Shown in pieces: positions 45,934-53,608 of a DNA stretch of 64,000 nt (within the stretch, counting starts at the first letter, position 1; every line of letters starts with the position of its first letter). This stretch comes from Beijerinckiaceae bacterium (GTDB taxonomy: Bacteria; Pseudomonadota; Alphaproteobacteria; Rhizobiales; Beijerinckiaceae): positions 62,001 to 126,000 of the forward strand of contig JAPZUD010000005.1 in NCBI GenBank assembly GCA_027533425.1, given 5' to 3'. Made by a program: the position numbers and the translations under genes. The notes beneath the pieces are model-generated. The model saw nothing but the letters and a program-made list of their open reading frames with translations. It had not been told where the DNA came from and did not search any database.

Positions 45934-47169
45934 TCAGTCCGTGACGAGCCGATCCCGCCGCTCCAGAAGAAACTGCCGGATCGCCGGGTCTTCGGTCAGC
46001 CCGATGGCCTTCGAGAGGGCTTCACGGGCCGCATTGCGATTTCCATTCAGGTTCAGCAAATGCGCGCGGGCCACCCAGTAGGGCTGATGCATTGCGGTGC
46101 GCTCGATGGGGAGAGACTCGAGGCGTTCCAGCGCGGAACCGACGTCTCCGATCTCCGCGAGCGCTGCGGCGTGACCGATATGCGCGCCAATGGTCGGGGA
46201 CACTGACAGCAGGCCCCGGTAAAGATGCTCGATCGCGAGCCAGTCGGTCGTGCCGGTCGATCGGCGCGCGACATGCACGGCCTGGATCGCGGCTTCGTAT
46301 CCGAACCGCCCGATGGCGCCGAGCCGCCCGGCATGCCTCAGCGCGCTTTCGGCTTCGGCCAGCATGGTGTGGTTCCATCGTGCCGGATCCTGCTCGTCCA
46401 GCGGGATAAAGGCGCCGTTGCCAGGCGCCCGCCGTGCGCCGCGTCGCGCCTCGGCGAACAGGACAAGGGCGAGCAAGGCAAAGGCGTCCGGATGATCAGG
46501 AGCCAGGTCGCTGATCAGCCGAACCAGCCAGATCGCCTCCTCGACGAGATCGGCGCTCCGATCAGCGTCAACGAAGGCCAGATCCCACCCGAGCGTGTAG
46601 ACCGTGTAGATGGCGGCGAGCACAGCGTCGATCCGATCCGCCAGGACGGAGCGATCCGGAAGCTCGAACCTCAACCCGGCCCCGGCTATCCGCGCCTTCG
46701 CGCGGGATAGCCGCTGACCCATTGTGGACGGCGCAACCAGGAAGGCGGACGCGATCCGGCGCGCGTCTATGCCGAGAACGACCTGGAGCATCAGCGGCGT
46801 GTGCATTTCCGGATCGATTGCGGGGTGGGCACAGGCGAGCATGAGCCGGAGGCGATCATCCTGCAGATCGAATGCAGATCCGGACATGCGCTCGTCTTCG
46901 AGAAGAAGCCATTGCTCGGACCCCCGCGCTGCCGAGACGGTTCTCCGCCAGCGATCGGCATCGATGCGGCGTGCCACCTGCACGAGCCAGGCCTCCGGGT
47001 TGGCGGGGACGCCGGAGCGCCCCCATTCCGAGATCGCCCGAAGCAGCGCTTCGCCGAGCGCGTCTTCGGCTGCTGCGATATCGCGAGAGCGTACCGCCAG
47101 GATGGCCACGAGCTTGCCGTAGCTGAGGCGGGCAACGCGCTCCGCCTCGTTTCGGGTCGGATCCTGCAT
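45934..47169 (-). CDS. ECF42-type RNA polymerase sigma factor
   Basis: 411 aa: an N-terminal sigma-70 region 2 (SRDIAAAEDALGEALLRAIS, AWLVQVARRIDADRWRR), region 4 (IASAFLVAPSTMGQRLSRAK), then the long DUF6596/TPR-like C-terminal half special to ECF42 (VYTLGWDLAFVDADRSADLVEEAIWL, AFALLALVLFAEARRGARR, EHLYRGLLSVSPTIGAHIGH). Start ATG 47169 lies 6 bp after the YCII gene. ECF42 factors usually sit beside a DGPF/YCII protein; no anti-sigma factor is seen. Confidence 0.9.
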   Translation of the reverse strand: MQDPTRNEAERVARLSYGKLVAILAVRSRDIAAAEDALGEALLRAISEWGRSGVPANPEAWLVQVARRIDADRWRRTVSAARGSEQWLLLEDERMSGSAFDLQDDRLRLMLACAHPAIDPEMHTPLMLQVVLGIDARRIASAFLVAPSTMGQRLSRAKARIAGAGLRFELPDRSVLADRIDAVLAAIYTVYTLGWDLAFVDADRSADLVEEAIWLVRLISDLAPDHPDAFALLALVLFAEARRGARRAPGNGAFIPLDEQDPARWNHTMLAEAESALRHAGRLGAIGRFGYEAAIQAVHVARRSTGTTDWLAIEHLYRGLLSVSPTIGAHIGHAAALAEIGDVGSALERLESLPIERTAMHQPYWVARAHLLNLNGNRNAAREALSKAIGLTEDPAIRQFLLERRDRLVTD

Positions 47170-47175
47170 CCGGTG

Positions 47176-47520
47176 TCAGGTCTGCATGAGCGGACGCACC
47201 TCGACAGCCCCGCTGGAGGCGGCCGGGTTGCGCGCGGCCCAGGCCAACGCCGTGTCGAGATCGGGGACGTCGATGAGATAGAACCCGCCGAGTTGTTCCT
47301 TCGTTTCGGCATAGGGTCCATCATGAAGCTCGCGCCGGCCATTGGTCACGCGAACGGTGGTCGCGGTATGCGCAGACGAGAGTGCCGCACCGCCCACCAT
47401 CACGCCGGCCTCGAGGAGCGCCTTGGTGTAGGCGCCCCAGGCCGGGCCATCCGGGTCGTTTTCCGCGAGCCGGTCAGCGAAATTGTGTGGTTTCACGTAG
47501 TTCAGGATCATGAATTGCAT
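47176..47520 (-). CDS. YCII/DGPF-family protein
   Basis: 114 aa. MQFMILNYVKPHNFADRLAE opening and the ELHDGPYAETKEQLGGFYLI core (DGPY in place of DGPF) define the family, with the EVRPLM end. AAGGGG upstream. These proteins accompany ECF42 factors and are thought to influence their activity (established association, mechanism unproven). The gene lies between the secreted-protein gene and the sigma gene with gaps of 13 and 6 bp, so all three form one transcript. Confidence 0.9.
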   Translation of the reverse strand: MQFMILNYVKPHNFADRLAENDPDGPAWGAYTKALLEAGVMVGGAALSSAHTATTVRVTNGRRELHDGPYAETKEQLGGFYLIDVPDLDTALAWAARNPAASSGAVEVRPLMQT

Positions 47521-47533
47521 GGTTTCATTCCCC

Positions 47534-48127
47534 TTATTGCTTGACGACAGGCTGAAGAAGCGCTGTCGGCCGCCGGTCCGGCGTGCACATGTTGTTGTCG
47601 CGCGGGCGCACACCAAAATGCAGTCCGTGTGCGCTGATGGCCAGAAGGTCATGGTCTTCACGACATTCCGAGACCGGCTTCCAGCCCGCGCAACCGGTTC
47701 TGGAGATGTCGATCTCGACATTGAGCTTCAGGCCGCAATCCGCGAAGCCGAAAGCGTTCACAATGGCGGCGTCAGCCGTCAGCAACGTGACGTATTTCAC
47801 ATCCTCGAAAAAGACGGTTTCGAACGCCCCAGGGACGACCCGCGACGCGGCTCCGACCGTGTAGGGGCCTTCCGTCCGGAACTGGAATGTTCTCTTTTGC
47901 ATGCCCGGGTCGAGCGCATGCGTGAAGACAAGGCTCCATTTGCCGTTCCCGAACGTGAAGCGGCGCGTGCCGTGGCCGCCATACCAGGCTTCCGGGCTGG
48001 TGCTGGCATAGACCCCCGACAGGCGTTCCAACTGGTCCTGCCCTCCGAACGGTTCCTGCGCTGTCGCGACAGCTGCCGCTCCGATGAGCAAGACAGACGC
48101 CCATGCTGCTACCCCGATCTTCATCAT
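47534..48127 (-). CDS. Secreted protein of unknown function (APCDD1-like?)
   Basis: 197 aa with signal peptide MMKIGVAAWASVLLIGAAAV ending ...ATAQ. The mature part has a single domain with aromatic strands (GVYASTSPEAWYGGHGTRRF, KWSLVFTHALDPGM, FEDVKYVTLLTADA) and cysteines in DCGLKLN, RTGCAGW, ECRED and MCTPDRRP. The pattern faintly recalls the APCDDC beta-barrel fold of some extracellular proteins; I would not rely on it. The start is ATG 48127 with AAGGAG. First gene of the YCII-ECF42 operon, so it may be the sigma factor's sensory or target partner (inference). Confidence 0.75.
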   Translation of the reverse strand: MMKIGVAAWASVLLIGAAAVATAQEPFGGQDQLERLSGVYASTSPEAWYGGHGTRRFTFGNGKWSLVFTHALDPGMQKRTFQFRTEGPYTVGAASRVVPGAFETVFFEDVKYVTLLTADAAIVNAFGFADCGLKLNVEIDISRTGCAGWKPVSECREDHDLLAISAHGLHFGVRPRDNNMCTPDRRPTALLQPVVKQ

Positions 48128-48138
48128 GGTACTGCTCC

Positions 48139-48179
48139 TTGTGATGCCGGAAGGCGCAGAATGCGTCCTCCCATCACAA
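48139..48179 (-). promoter_or_regulatory. 5' leader hairpin touching a ribosome site
   Basis: TTGTGATG (48139-48146) and CATCACAA (48172-48179) are an 8-bp inverted repeat with a 25-nt spacer that itself holds CGCA/TGCG. On the minus strand the last AA of the hairpin is the first AA of the AAGGAG ribosome site of the gene starting at 48127. Confidence 0.4.
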
Positions 48180-48381
48180 TGACGTTTGGACCTGGGCTGT
48201 TTCGACAGCCGGACCTGATGCGACCGGCTGCCTCCCAAGATGCGGGATCAGAGTGACCGGAGCCAAGGCTGGATCAACACGGGTTATCCGTGGCATACAG
48301 GAGGCCCTTCTCTCGTGTCTGGAGGGGGAACAAGGAGCGGTCCGGTGATGGCAGTCACCGGGCCGCTTTTGCATCGCGCCG

Positions 48382-49101
48382 TCAGTTCTTCGGAGCCACC
48401 CGGCCCGGAAGGCTGAGATTGCCGGAAGCGATCTTGTGAACGTTCTGCACACAGAGCAGCGGCGCATGCAGGTTGGCATTCACCTTGAGCCCGGCCGTGA
48501 CGCCATCAAATCGGGCGGTCGCAAGCGCGCCGATCTCCTTCAGGGGCACGCGGACCTCGACGACATCGCCGCCGAGCGTCGTCTCATAATCCGGGCTATC
48601 GATCAGGATCGGCGCGCCGGGCCAGGTCTCGGGCACCTTCGGCCTGGTGCCGGCGGGAATGTCCCTCACCTTCAACCCGCCGGGGCAGGCCTTGTCCTCA
48701 TTCAGCACCACCCAATGGGCGTGCCATCGATCCCGGTTCTTCGCGCCCTTGGCGCCATCGTCGAAATCCGGATGGAACGTCGCGGCCAAGGCAACGATGC
48801 CCTGGTCGGATTCAAAGCCGATATCGCCGGAGTTGAGACTCGTCGGCCAGACATAGGCATAGACGTCCGAGCCCTCGAATCTGCCCGTGGCCTTCGGTCG
48901 GGCCTTTCCCGCATCGGCACGCACGCGTGTCCGGAAGGTTGCAAAGCCCTTGTCGGTTGTGACGCGGGTTTCGATGATGTCGAACGAGGCCTGAATGGCG
49001 GGTTTGCGCTCAGCCCGGATGTCATGGGCAAGGGCCGCGCCGGCAAGGCAAAGCAGGGCTATCGCCGCGCAGCTCATGCTGCGCAGGGTGGATTTGGTCA
49101 T
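48382..49101 (-). CDS. Secreted protein of unknown function
   Basis: 239 aa with signal peptide MTKSTLRSMSCAAIALLCLA ending ...GAALAHD. It has no recognised domain. It contains WHAHWVVLNEDKACPGGLKV, a possible metal or ligand site with two His, and single Cys residues near the middle and the end. AAGGAG precedes ATG 49101; the longer open frame is out. It lies 16 bp after the MarR-type gene on the same strand, so the regulator probably controls it. I cannot assign a function. Confidence 0.7.
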   Translation of the reverse strand: MTKSTLRSMSCAAIALLCLAGAALAHDIRAERKPAIQASFDIIETRVTTDKGFATFRTRVRADAGKARPKATGRFEGSDVYAYVWPTSLNSGDIGFESDQGIVALAATFHPDFDDGAKGAKNRDRWHAHWVVLNEDKACPGGLKVRDIPAGTRPKVPETWPGAPILIDSPDYETTLGGDVVEVRVPLKEIGALATARFDGVTAGLKVNANLHAPLLCVQNVHKIASGNLSLPGRVAPKN

Positions 49102-49117
49102 GGTCGGGAACTCCTTC

Positions 49118-49795
49118 TCAGGGGTTAGGTGGCGTCTGGAGGGCGACCGCTCCCGGTTCAAAGGCCTTCCAGGTGGCAGCCTGGACGGCGGGATCGGCCG
49201 TTTCATGCTCGCCGCAATCGAGCCGGAGATCCCGGTTGCCGAAGGCCGCGTTCACGAAGGCGCAATGATGCGGCTGGTCCGCATCGGGATAGAGATTGGG
49301 ACGGAAATACCGGCAGGTCACACAGAGGCGTTGCGCCGGCAAGGCGCCAGCTTCCTGCAAATGCCGGATGAGTTTGACCAGCAGCGTCAGAAGCCGGGTC
49401 TGATCAGCTTCGGGCAGGGCCGCGAGCGCCGTATTCGAGGCGGAGGCCGCCAGGCCCGCAGCCTGTAACAGAGCCCGTCCCTCGGCGCGGATAAGGATTG
49501 CGACCGCGCGCGCATCTCCGGCCATGACGGCTTTGTCAACCAGGCCCTTGCGTTCGAGCGCGGCAATCGAATCCGTGGCTGTCGGCGCGGAAACCCCGAG
49601 ATGATGGGCGATATCCTTCACCCGAAGGCCGTCGTTGCGGCCTGCCAGCATCGCGAGAATGCTCATCTGCGTCGGATTGAGGCCCAATGCATGGGCATTC
49701 GACCATTGCTCGGCCCGGATCACGGCAGCAACACGCTCGACGCCATCGCGAAGGCGGAGGGCAAGGGGCGGCGGGGAAGGGTGAGGCGCGCTCAT
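49118..49795 (-). CDS. MarR-family regulator with Cys-rich C-terminal tail
   Basis: 225 aa, longer than usual for the family (about 150). The winged helix is in residues 15-140 (ALGLNPTQMSILAML, KDIAHHLGVSAPTATDSIAA, ERKGLVDKAVMAGDARAVAI). After residue 155 there is a tail with RLCVTCRYFRPN, HHCAFVNAAFG and LDCGEHE: four Cys in a CxxC...C...C pattern plus two His, likely binding a metal or redox cofactor (inference). The ATG at 49795 is only 6 nt past the -10 box of its predicted promoter, so the message is probably leaderless. An inverted repeat in that promoter suggests autoregulation. Confidence 0.85.
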   Translation of the reverse strand: MSAPHPSPPPLALRLRDGVERVAAVIRAEQWSNAHALGLNPTQMSILAMLAGRNDGLRVKDIAHHLGVSAPTATDSIAALERKGLVDKAVMAGDARAVAILIRAEGRALLQAAGLAASASNTALAALPEADQTRLLTLLVKLIRHLQEAGALPAQRLCVTCRYFRPNLYPDADQPHHCAFVNAAFGNRDLRLDCGEHETADPAVQAATWKAFEPGAVALQTPPNP

Positions 49796-49830
49796 GTCAA
49801 ATTAATAGGAGTCCTATATATATGAGTCAA
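49793..49830 (-). promoter_or_regulatory. Predicted promoter and operator of the MarR gene
   Basis: On the minus strand: TTGACT (49830-49825), 17-bp spacer, TATTAA (49807-49802), 6 nt, then the MarR ATG. The palindrome ATAGGA-c-TCCTAT (49805-49817) spans the spacer end and the -10 box, an ideal place for repressor binding. Confidence 0.7.
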
Positions 49831-50149
49831 GCCGAAATCGGGGATGCTGCTTCAGGGGGAATGTTGCTGTTTCGGCAACCGGAAAACGCCAGATCCCGGG
49901 GTCCACGCAATCTTGAAAACGACCGTTCAGGGGGCATTGCCGTTATCCAGCGCTCTCTCTGGCCGGACCAAGGGCGCCGTTCACGCGTCGAAGGATCAGC
50001 CAAAGGACAAACACAGTCTTGGCCGACACCAATTTCAAACACCTGTTTGAAACGGGCTTGGTCCATCCGCTGCAACGTCAATCCATGACTCCCATTGGGC
50101 GTCCGCGTGGCCAGCTGGCCCGCGTCAAGCACCAGAAAGGACAGTTCCA
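49796..50149. other. Intergenic region
   Basis: About 350 bp between divergent genes. Its left end is the MarR promoter/operator. The remainder (49831-50149) shows no gene, hairpin or repeat I could support; it must carry the EF-hand gene promoter. Confidence 0.5.
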
Positions 50150-50647
50150 ATGAATATCAGCAGCTTGATGGGCGGCGCGGGTGGCATGCCGAACGTATCG
50201 GCGATTCGCGACAGGATGTTTCAGAAGGCGGATTTGAACGGGGACAAGGGGATTTCGCTGGAGGAGTTCCAGTCAGCCGGCAAGAAAATGCCGATCGGCA
50301 AGGGTGGCGATGGTTCGAGAGCGGCAGAGGCGTTCGGGAAGCTGGACAAAGACGGAAACGGCTCGCTCTCGAGAGACGAGATGAGCGCGCTTGGCGACAA
50401 GATGTCGAGCACGATGCAGTCGATGATGATGAAGATGCAGGAAATGATGGGTGGTGGCGGCCTCGGCCTGGCCGCGATGTTCGACAAGGCTGAGAGCGAT
50501 CACGGTATGGACGCGCTGTTGCACGGCATGAAGGCCTACGGCAAGAGCGTCACGGGCGGCGCGTCGTCCGACATGATGTCCAGCCTTCTCGACATGCTCG
50601 ACGGCGGCACCTCAACGGATGAGGACGACAGCACGCTCGCGGCCTGA
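50150..50647 (+). CDS. EF-hand calcium-binding protein
   Basis: 165 aa, soluble, without a signal peptide. Two EF-hand loops: DLNGDKGISLEEF (about residues 28-40) and DKDGNGSLSRDEM (about 66-78), each with acidic residues at loop positions 1, 3, 5 and 12. The rest is Met/Gly-rich helices (MSSTMQSMMMKMQEMMGGGG) and an acidic tail. AAAGGA precedes ATG 50150. The target is unknown. It is convergent with the TetR gene, sharing a palindromic terminator candidate. Confidence 0.88.
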   Translation: MNISSLMGGAGGMPNVSAIRDRMFQKADLNGDKGISLEEFQSAGKKMPIGKGGDGSRAAEAFGKLDKDGNGSLSRDEMSALGDKMSSTMQSMMMKMQEMMGGGGLGLAAMFDKAESDHGMDALLHGMKAYGKSVTGGASSDMMSSLLDMLDGGTSTDEDDSTLAA

Positions 50648-50689
50648 GCCCGTTGGATCCGGGGTGCCCGGGCACCCCGGTCCGGCTCA
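50645..50689. terminator. Nested palindrome between convergent genes
   Basis: A perfect 22-bp palindrome (50659-50680; half site CCGGGGTGCCC) sits inside an outer TGAGCC (50645-50650) / GGCTCA (50684-50689) pair. The outer arms contain the stop codons of both genes. Without T-runs, but symmetric, it could end both transcripts. Confidence 0.5.
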
Positions 50690-51337
50690 GCCCGGACTCT
50701 TGGCGAGACCGGACAAACCATTGAGCGCAAGGACGCTGATCTGTTCCGCCAGGCCTTGCAGAGAAGCGTAGTCTTGTAGCGTTCCGGTCAGCGGGGAGCG
50801 AAAGACTGGCGTCAGCAGCAGACACTGGGACACAAGCCAGTCTGCAATCAAATCCAGCATCGTTGCGTCCATTGATTCTGGCATATGGCGCGCAAGCCGG
50901 TCTCGGATTCCCGCAGTGATGGCGGGCGAGGCTCCGATGCGCGTCTGGCTCACCCCCTGCAAAAGGTCCCAGGCAATCAGGCGAGGCAGCAACGGCGCTT
51001 CCTCGCGCTCGATGACCGGTGCGACCAAAGCCGAGACGAGCAAGCGGATCACATCAGGGAGGGCAACCGGACCTTGAAGATCATCGAGCACGACAGTCTC
51101 GGCAAGCCAGGTTTCAAGCGCACGATCGATGACGGCGGCATATAGCTCGTTCTTCGATCGGAAATGGTAATTCACTGCGGCGAGGTTGACCCGCGCCTCC
51201 TGGGCAAGATCACGCACCGTGACACCCTGAAAGCCACGCTGCGAAAATGCCACTGATGCCGCGCGCAGGATGCGATCACGCGCATGGCCGGAGTAACCGG
51301 ATTCGCTCTGGCGTCCTGGATCATAGGGGGTCCTCAT
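50687..51337 (-). CDS. TetR-family regulator
   Basis: 216 aa. N-terminal helix-turn-helix: RDRILRAASVAFSQRGFQGV, TVRDLAQEARVNLAAVNYHF, RSKNELYAAVIDRALETWLA. The C-terminal ligand domain includes LLPRLIAWDLLQGVSQTRIG and resembles the CerR/YbiH-type group (inference). It lies 60 bp after the histidine-kinase gene in the same direction, so it may be co-transcribed with the two-component pair. No operator was found. Confidence 0.88.
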   Translation of the reverse strand: MRTPYDPGRQSESGYSGHARDRILRAASVAFSQRGFQGVTVRDLAQEARVNLAAVNYHFRSKNELYAAVIDRALETWLAETVVLDDLQGPVALPDVIRLLVSALVAPVIEREEAPLLPRLIAWDLLQGVSQTRIGASPAITAGIRDRLARHMPESMDATMLDLIADWLVSQCLLLTPVFRSPLTGTLQDYASLQGLAEQISVLALNGLSGLAKSPG

Positions 51338-51397
51338 CGCAGCGGTGCACCCTCCCTTTCGGTTGCTCGACCCCTGTCGAATGGTCCAGTTGGAATG

Positions 51398-52723
51398 TCA
51401 GTGTCCCGAATGCACCTCAGAGCCTGTCCTTGTTGGACTGGCGGAACCCGCTTGCGGGATGCGAAGCCGGGCCGTGAAGGTCCCGGGGGCCTGTTCGAAC
51501 TCGACGAAGCCGCCATGCGCCTTGGCCACCTGATTGACGATCGCCAGCCCCAGCCCGGTGCCCTCACCGGCGCGTGCGGAATCTCCGCGTGCAAAGGGGC
51601 GGAGGAGTTCCCTTGCGGCATCGGGCGAGATGCCGGGCCCGGAATCCTGCACGTCAATCGTGAGATCGCCCCCCCGAAGGCAGGCGCTTACCATGACCGG
51701 GGGCTGGCCATATCGGAGCGCATTGGAAAGCAGGTTCTCGACCGCTCGAAGGAGGGCGGCCTCTTTCACGCGGACGAGAGGATCGGCGGGTGCTTCGAGG
51801 GCGATGGTCTCGGACCGATCGCAGGCCTCGATGGCCTGCTGCAAAAGCGGATGCAACCGAACCGCCCGCGTCTCTTCGGCCTCGAATCCGCGGGCAAAGT
51901 CCAGAAACTGGCCGAGCATGCTCTCGATCCTGATGACGTTGCGTTCTGCCCCCGCGACAAGGTCGACGTCGGCATCTTTCAGCATCGCGAGAGACAGGCG
52001 CAGCTTTGTCAGGGGCGTCCGCAGATCATGGCTCACGCCGGCCAGCATCAAGGCCCGGTCGGCTTCCGCCGATCGCAACCGCTCGGACATGTCTTTCAGC
52101 GCCCGAGACACGGCAGCAATCTCGCGTGGCCTCTGGACATCATTGTCATACACATCGGACGGGCTGGATAACTGGCCCACCGCCGCCTCAAGTCGCTTCA
52201 ATGGGCGTGCAATGCGTCGCTGCAGCGCGATGCCGCCGGCAAGGGCAGCAAGCAAGGCAATCACGGAGGCAAGGACCAGACCGACAACCGGGTCAGTCGC
52301 CGGCAAGGTCCTGAGCGAAAGCCAGTAGGGCTGGTCCGCAGTAACGATCCGGACCCAGACGCGCCCCTTACTGTCAACCGTGACGTCCGACCCCGAAATG
52401 CCATGTTTGTCCGAGAGCACGCGGAGAAAATAGTGGGAGAACCAGGCCCGCTGGAAGTCGGAGTCATCGGGTGCCGCTTCACCGCCCTGTGCATCCGGCT
52501 CTGCGCCGGCGCGAAGTGCCTTCGCAAAGTGTTCTTGCTGCACAGGGTCCATTTGCCTGAAGGAAAACTCCAGGCTTCGCGTCATCTGTGCGGTGTCCGC
52601 CGCCGACCGTTCGATCTGGGGTCGAAGGACGAAGGCTGCGATCAGGAGAAGGGACATCAACAAAGCGCCGAGTGTCGCGGCGGCGAGAACCGCGATGCTC
52701 TGCTTGAAGAGTGAATCAAGCAC
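51398..52723 (-). CDS. Sensor histidine kinase, EnvZ-like
   Basis: 441-aa inner-membrane sensor. Two transmembrane helices (about 10-33 and 152-175) enclose a periplasmic domain of about 115 residues. A HAMP linker follows (RRIARPLKRLEAAVGQLSSP), then the phosphoacceptor box LAGVSHDLRTPLTKLRLSLA, N-box AVENLLSNALRYGQPP, G1 VQDSGPGISPDAAREL and G2 GEGTGLGLAIVNQVAKAHGG. Start is GTG 52723, overlapping the response-regulator gene by 8 bp. Its stimulus is unknown; nearby envelope genes make membrane stress or ionic conditions a reasonable guess. Confidence 0.93.
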   Translation of the reverse strand: MLDSLFKQSIAVLAAATLGALLMSLLLIAAFVLRPQIERSAADTAQMTRSLEFSFRQMDPVQQEHFAKALRAGAEPDAQGGEAAPDDSDFQRAWFSHYFLRVLSDKHGISGSDVTVDSKGRVWVRIVTADQPYWLSLRTLPATDPVVGLVLASVIALLAALAGGIALQRRIARPLKRLEAAVGQLSSPSDVYDNDVQRPREIAAVSRALKDMSERLRSAEADRALMLAGVSHDLRTPLTKLRLSLAMLKDADVDLVAGAERNVIRIESMLGQFLDFARGFEAEETRAVRLHPLLQQAIEACDRSETIALEAPADPLVRVKEAALLRAVENLLSNALRYGQPPVMVSACLRGGDLTIDVQDSGPGISPDAARELLRPFARGDSARAGEGTGLGLAIVNQVAKAHGGFVEFEQAPGTFTARLRIPQAGSASPTRTGSEVHSGH

Positions 52724-53423
52724 GGTCGGCCACCAGAACGTAGCCCACGCCCCAGACGGTTTTGATCAACTCGGGGTCATCAGCCTGGTCCCCGATCGCG
52801 CGCCGCAGCCGCGTCACCTGGACATCGACCGCGCGGTCTGTAACGTCGGCATCACGCCCGAGTGCACGCTCGATCAGCTGGGCCCGGCTGAGCGGGCGCC
52901 CGCGGCTGCGTGCAAAGGCGGCGAGCAGGTCAAATTCACGGCTGGACAGCTTGAGCACGGCGCCGTCGCGGGTCGCCGTTCGCGTCGAGAGATTGATCTC
53001 CAGCGAACCGGCTGAAACGATATCGTCGGCAAAACCCTCGTTTCGGCCGCGCGTCCGTCGCAGCACGGCCGCGAGGCGTGCCACCAGCTCGCGCGGCTCG
53101 AAAGGTTTTGCCAGATAATCGTCTGCACCGCTCTCCAGACCGATGATCCGGTCGATAGGATCACCGCGTGCGGTCAGCATGATGATCGGGGTCATGTCGC
53201 CCGAGGACCTCAGACGGCGGCAGATGGCGAGCCCATCTTCGCCCGATATCATGAGATCCAGGACGATAGCATCGGCGGGATTGCGCGAAAGCTCCCGGTC
53301 GAGCGCAGCGCCGCCATCCACAGCGCGGGTCTCGAAGCCATGTTCGGCCAGGAACCGACGCAACAATGCGCGGAGTTCAGCGTCGTCGTCCACGACGATC
53401 ACTCTGTCTGGTTTGCCAATCAT
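52716..53423 (-). CDS. OmpR-family response regulator
   Basis: 235 aa. Receiver: VIVVDDDAELRALLRRFLAE, phosphoacceptor Asp56 in AIVLDLMISGEDG, IIMLTARGDPIDRIIGLESG, DDYLAKPFEPRELVARL. DNA-binding winged helix: LKLSSREFDLLAAFARSRGR, RAQLIERALGRDADVTDRAV, RRAIGDQADDPELIKTVWGV. Partner of the histidine kinase whose gene overlaps its end. An inverted repeat lies about 50 bp upstream, between it and the SH3 gene, and may be its own binding site. Confidence 0.94.
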   Translation of the reverse strand: MIGKPDRVIVVDDDAELRALLRRFLAEHGFETRAVDGGAALDRELSRNPADAIVLDLMISGEDGLAICRRLRSSGDMTPIIMLTARGDPIDRIIGLESGADDYLAKPFEPRELVARLAAVLRRTRGRNEGFADDIVSAGSLEINLSTRTATRDGAVLKLSSREFDLLAAFARSRGRPLSRAQLIERALGRDADVTDRAVDVQVTRLRRAIGDQADDPELIKTVWGVGYVLVADRA

Positions 53424-53476
53424 GGCAGCGACCCTGTCACGGTTGCGAATTCGCGCGCAATGCCGAGTTGTTTCAG

Positions 53477-53506
53477 GATGTTACAATTCGATATGCCTGT
53501 AACATC
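53477..53506. promoter_or_regulatory. Inverted repeat, likely regulator site
   Basis: GATGTTACA (53477-53485) and TGTAACATC (53498-53506) form a perfect 9-bp inverted repeat with a 12-bp spacer (half sites 21 bp apart, two helical turns), in the divergent region between the response-regulator gene and the SH3 gene. Confidence 0.65.
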
Positions 53507-53608
53507 TCATCATAACTTACTCCATTTTCGTAATACTCGTGAAATTCCGCCCCTTCAGATCCCGGTTCACGCGGCGAACGATCTGGTTCGTCCGACAGGG
53601 AGTGACCC

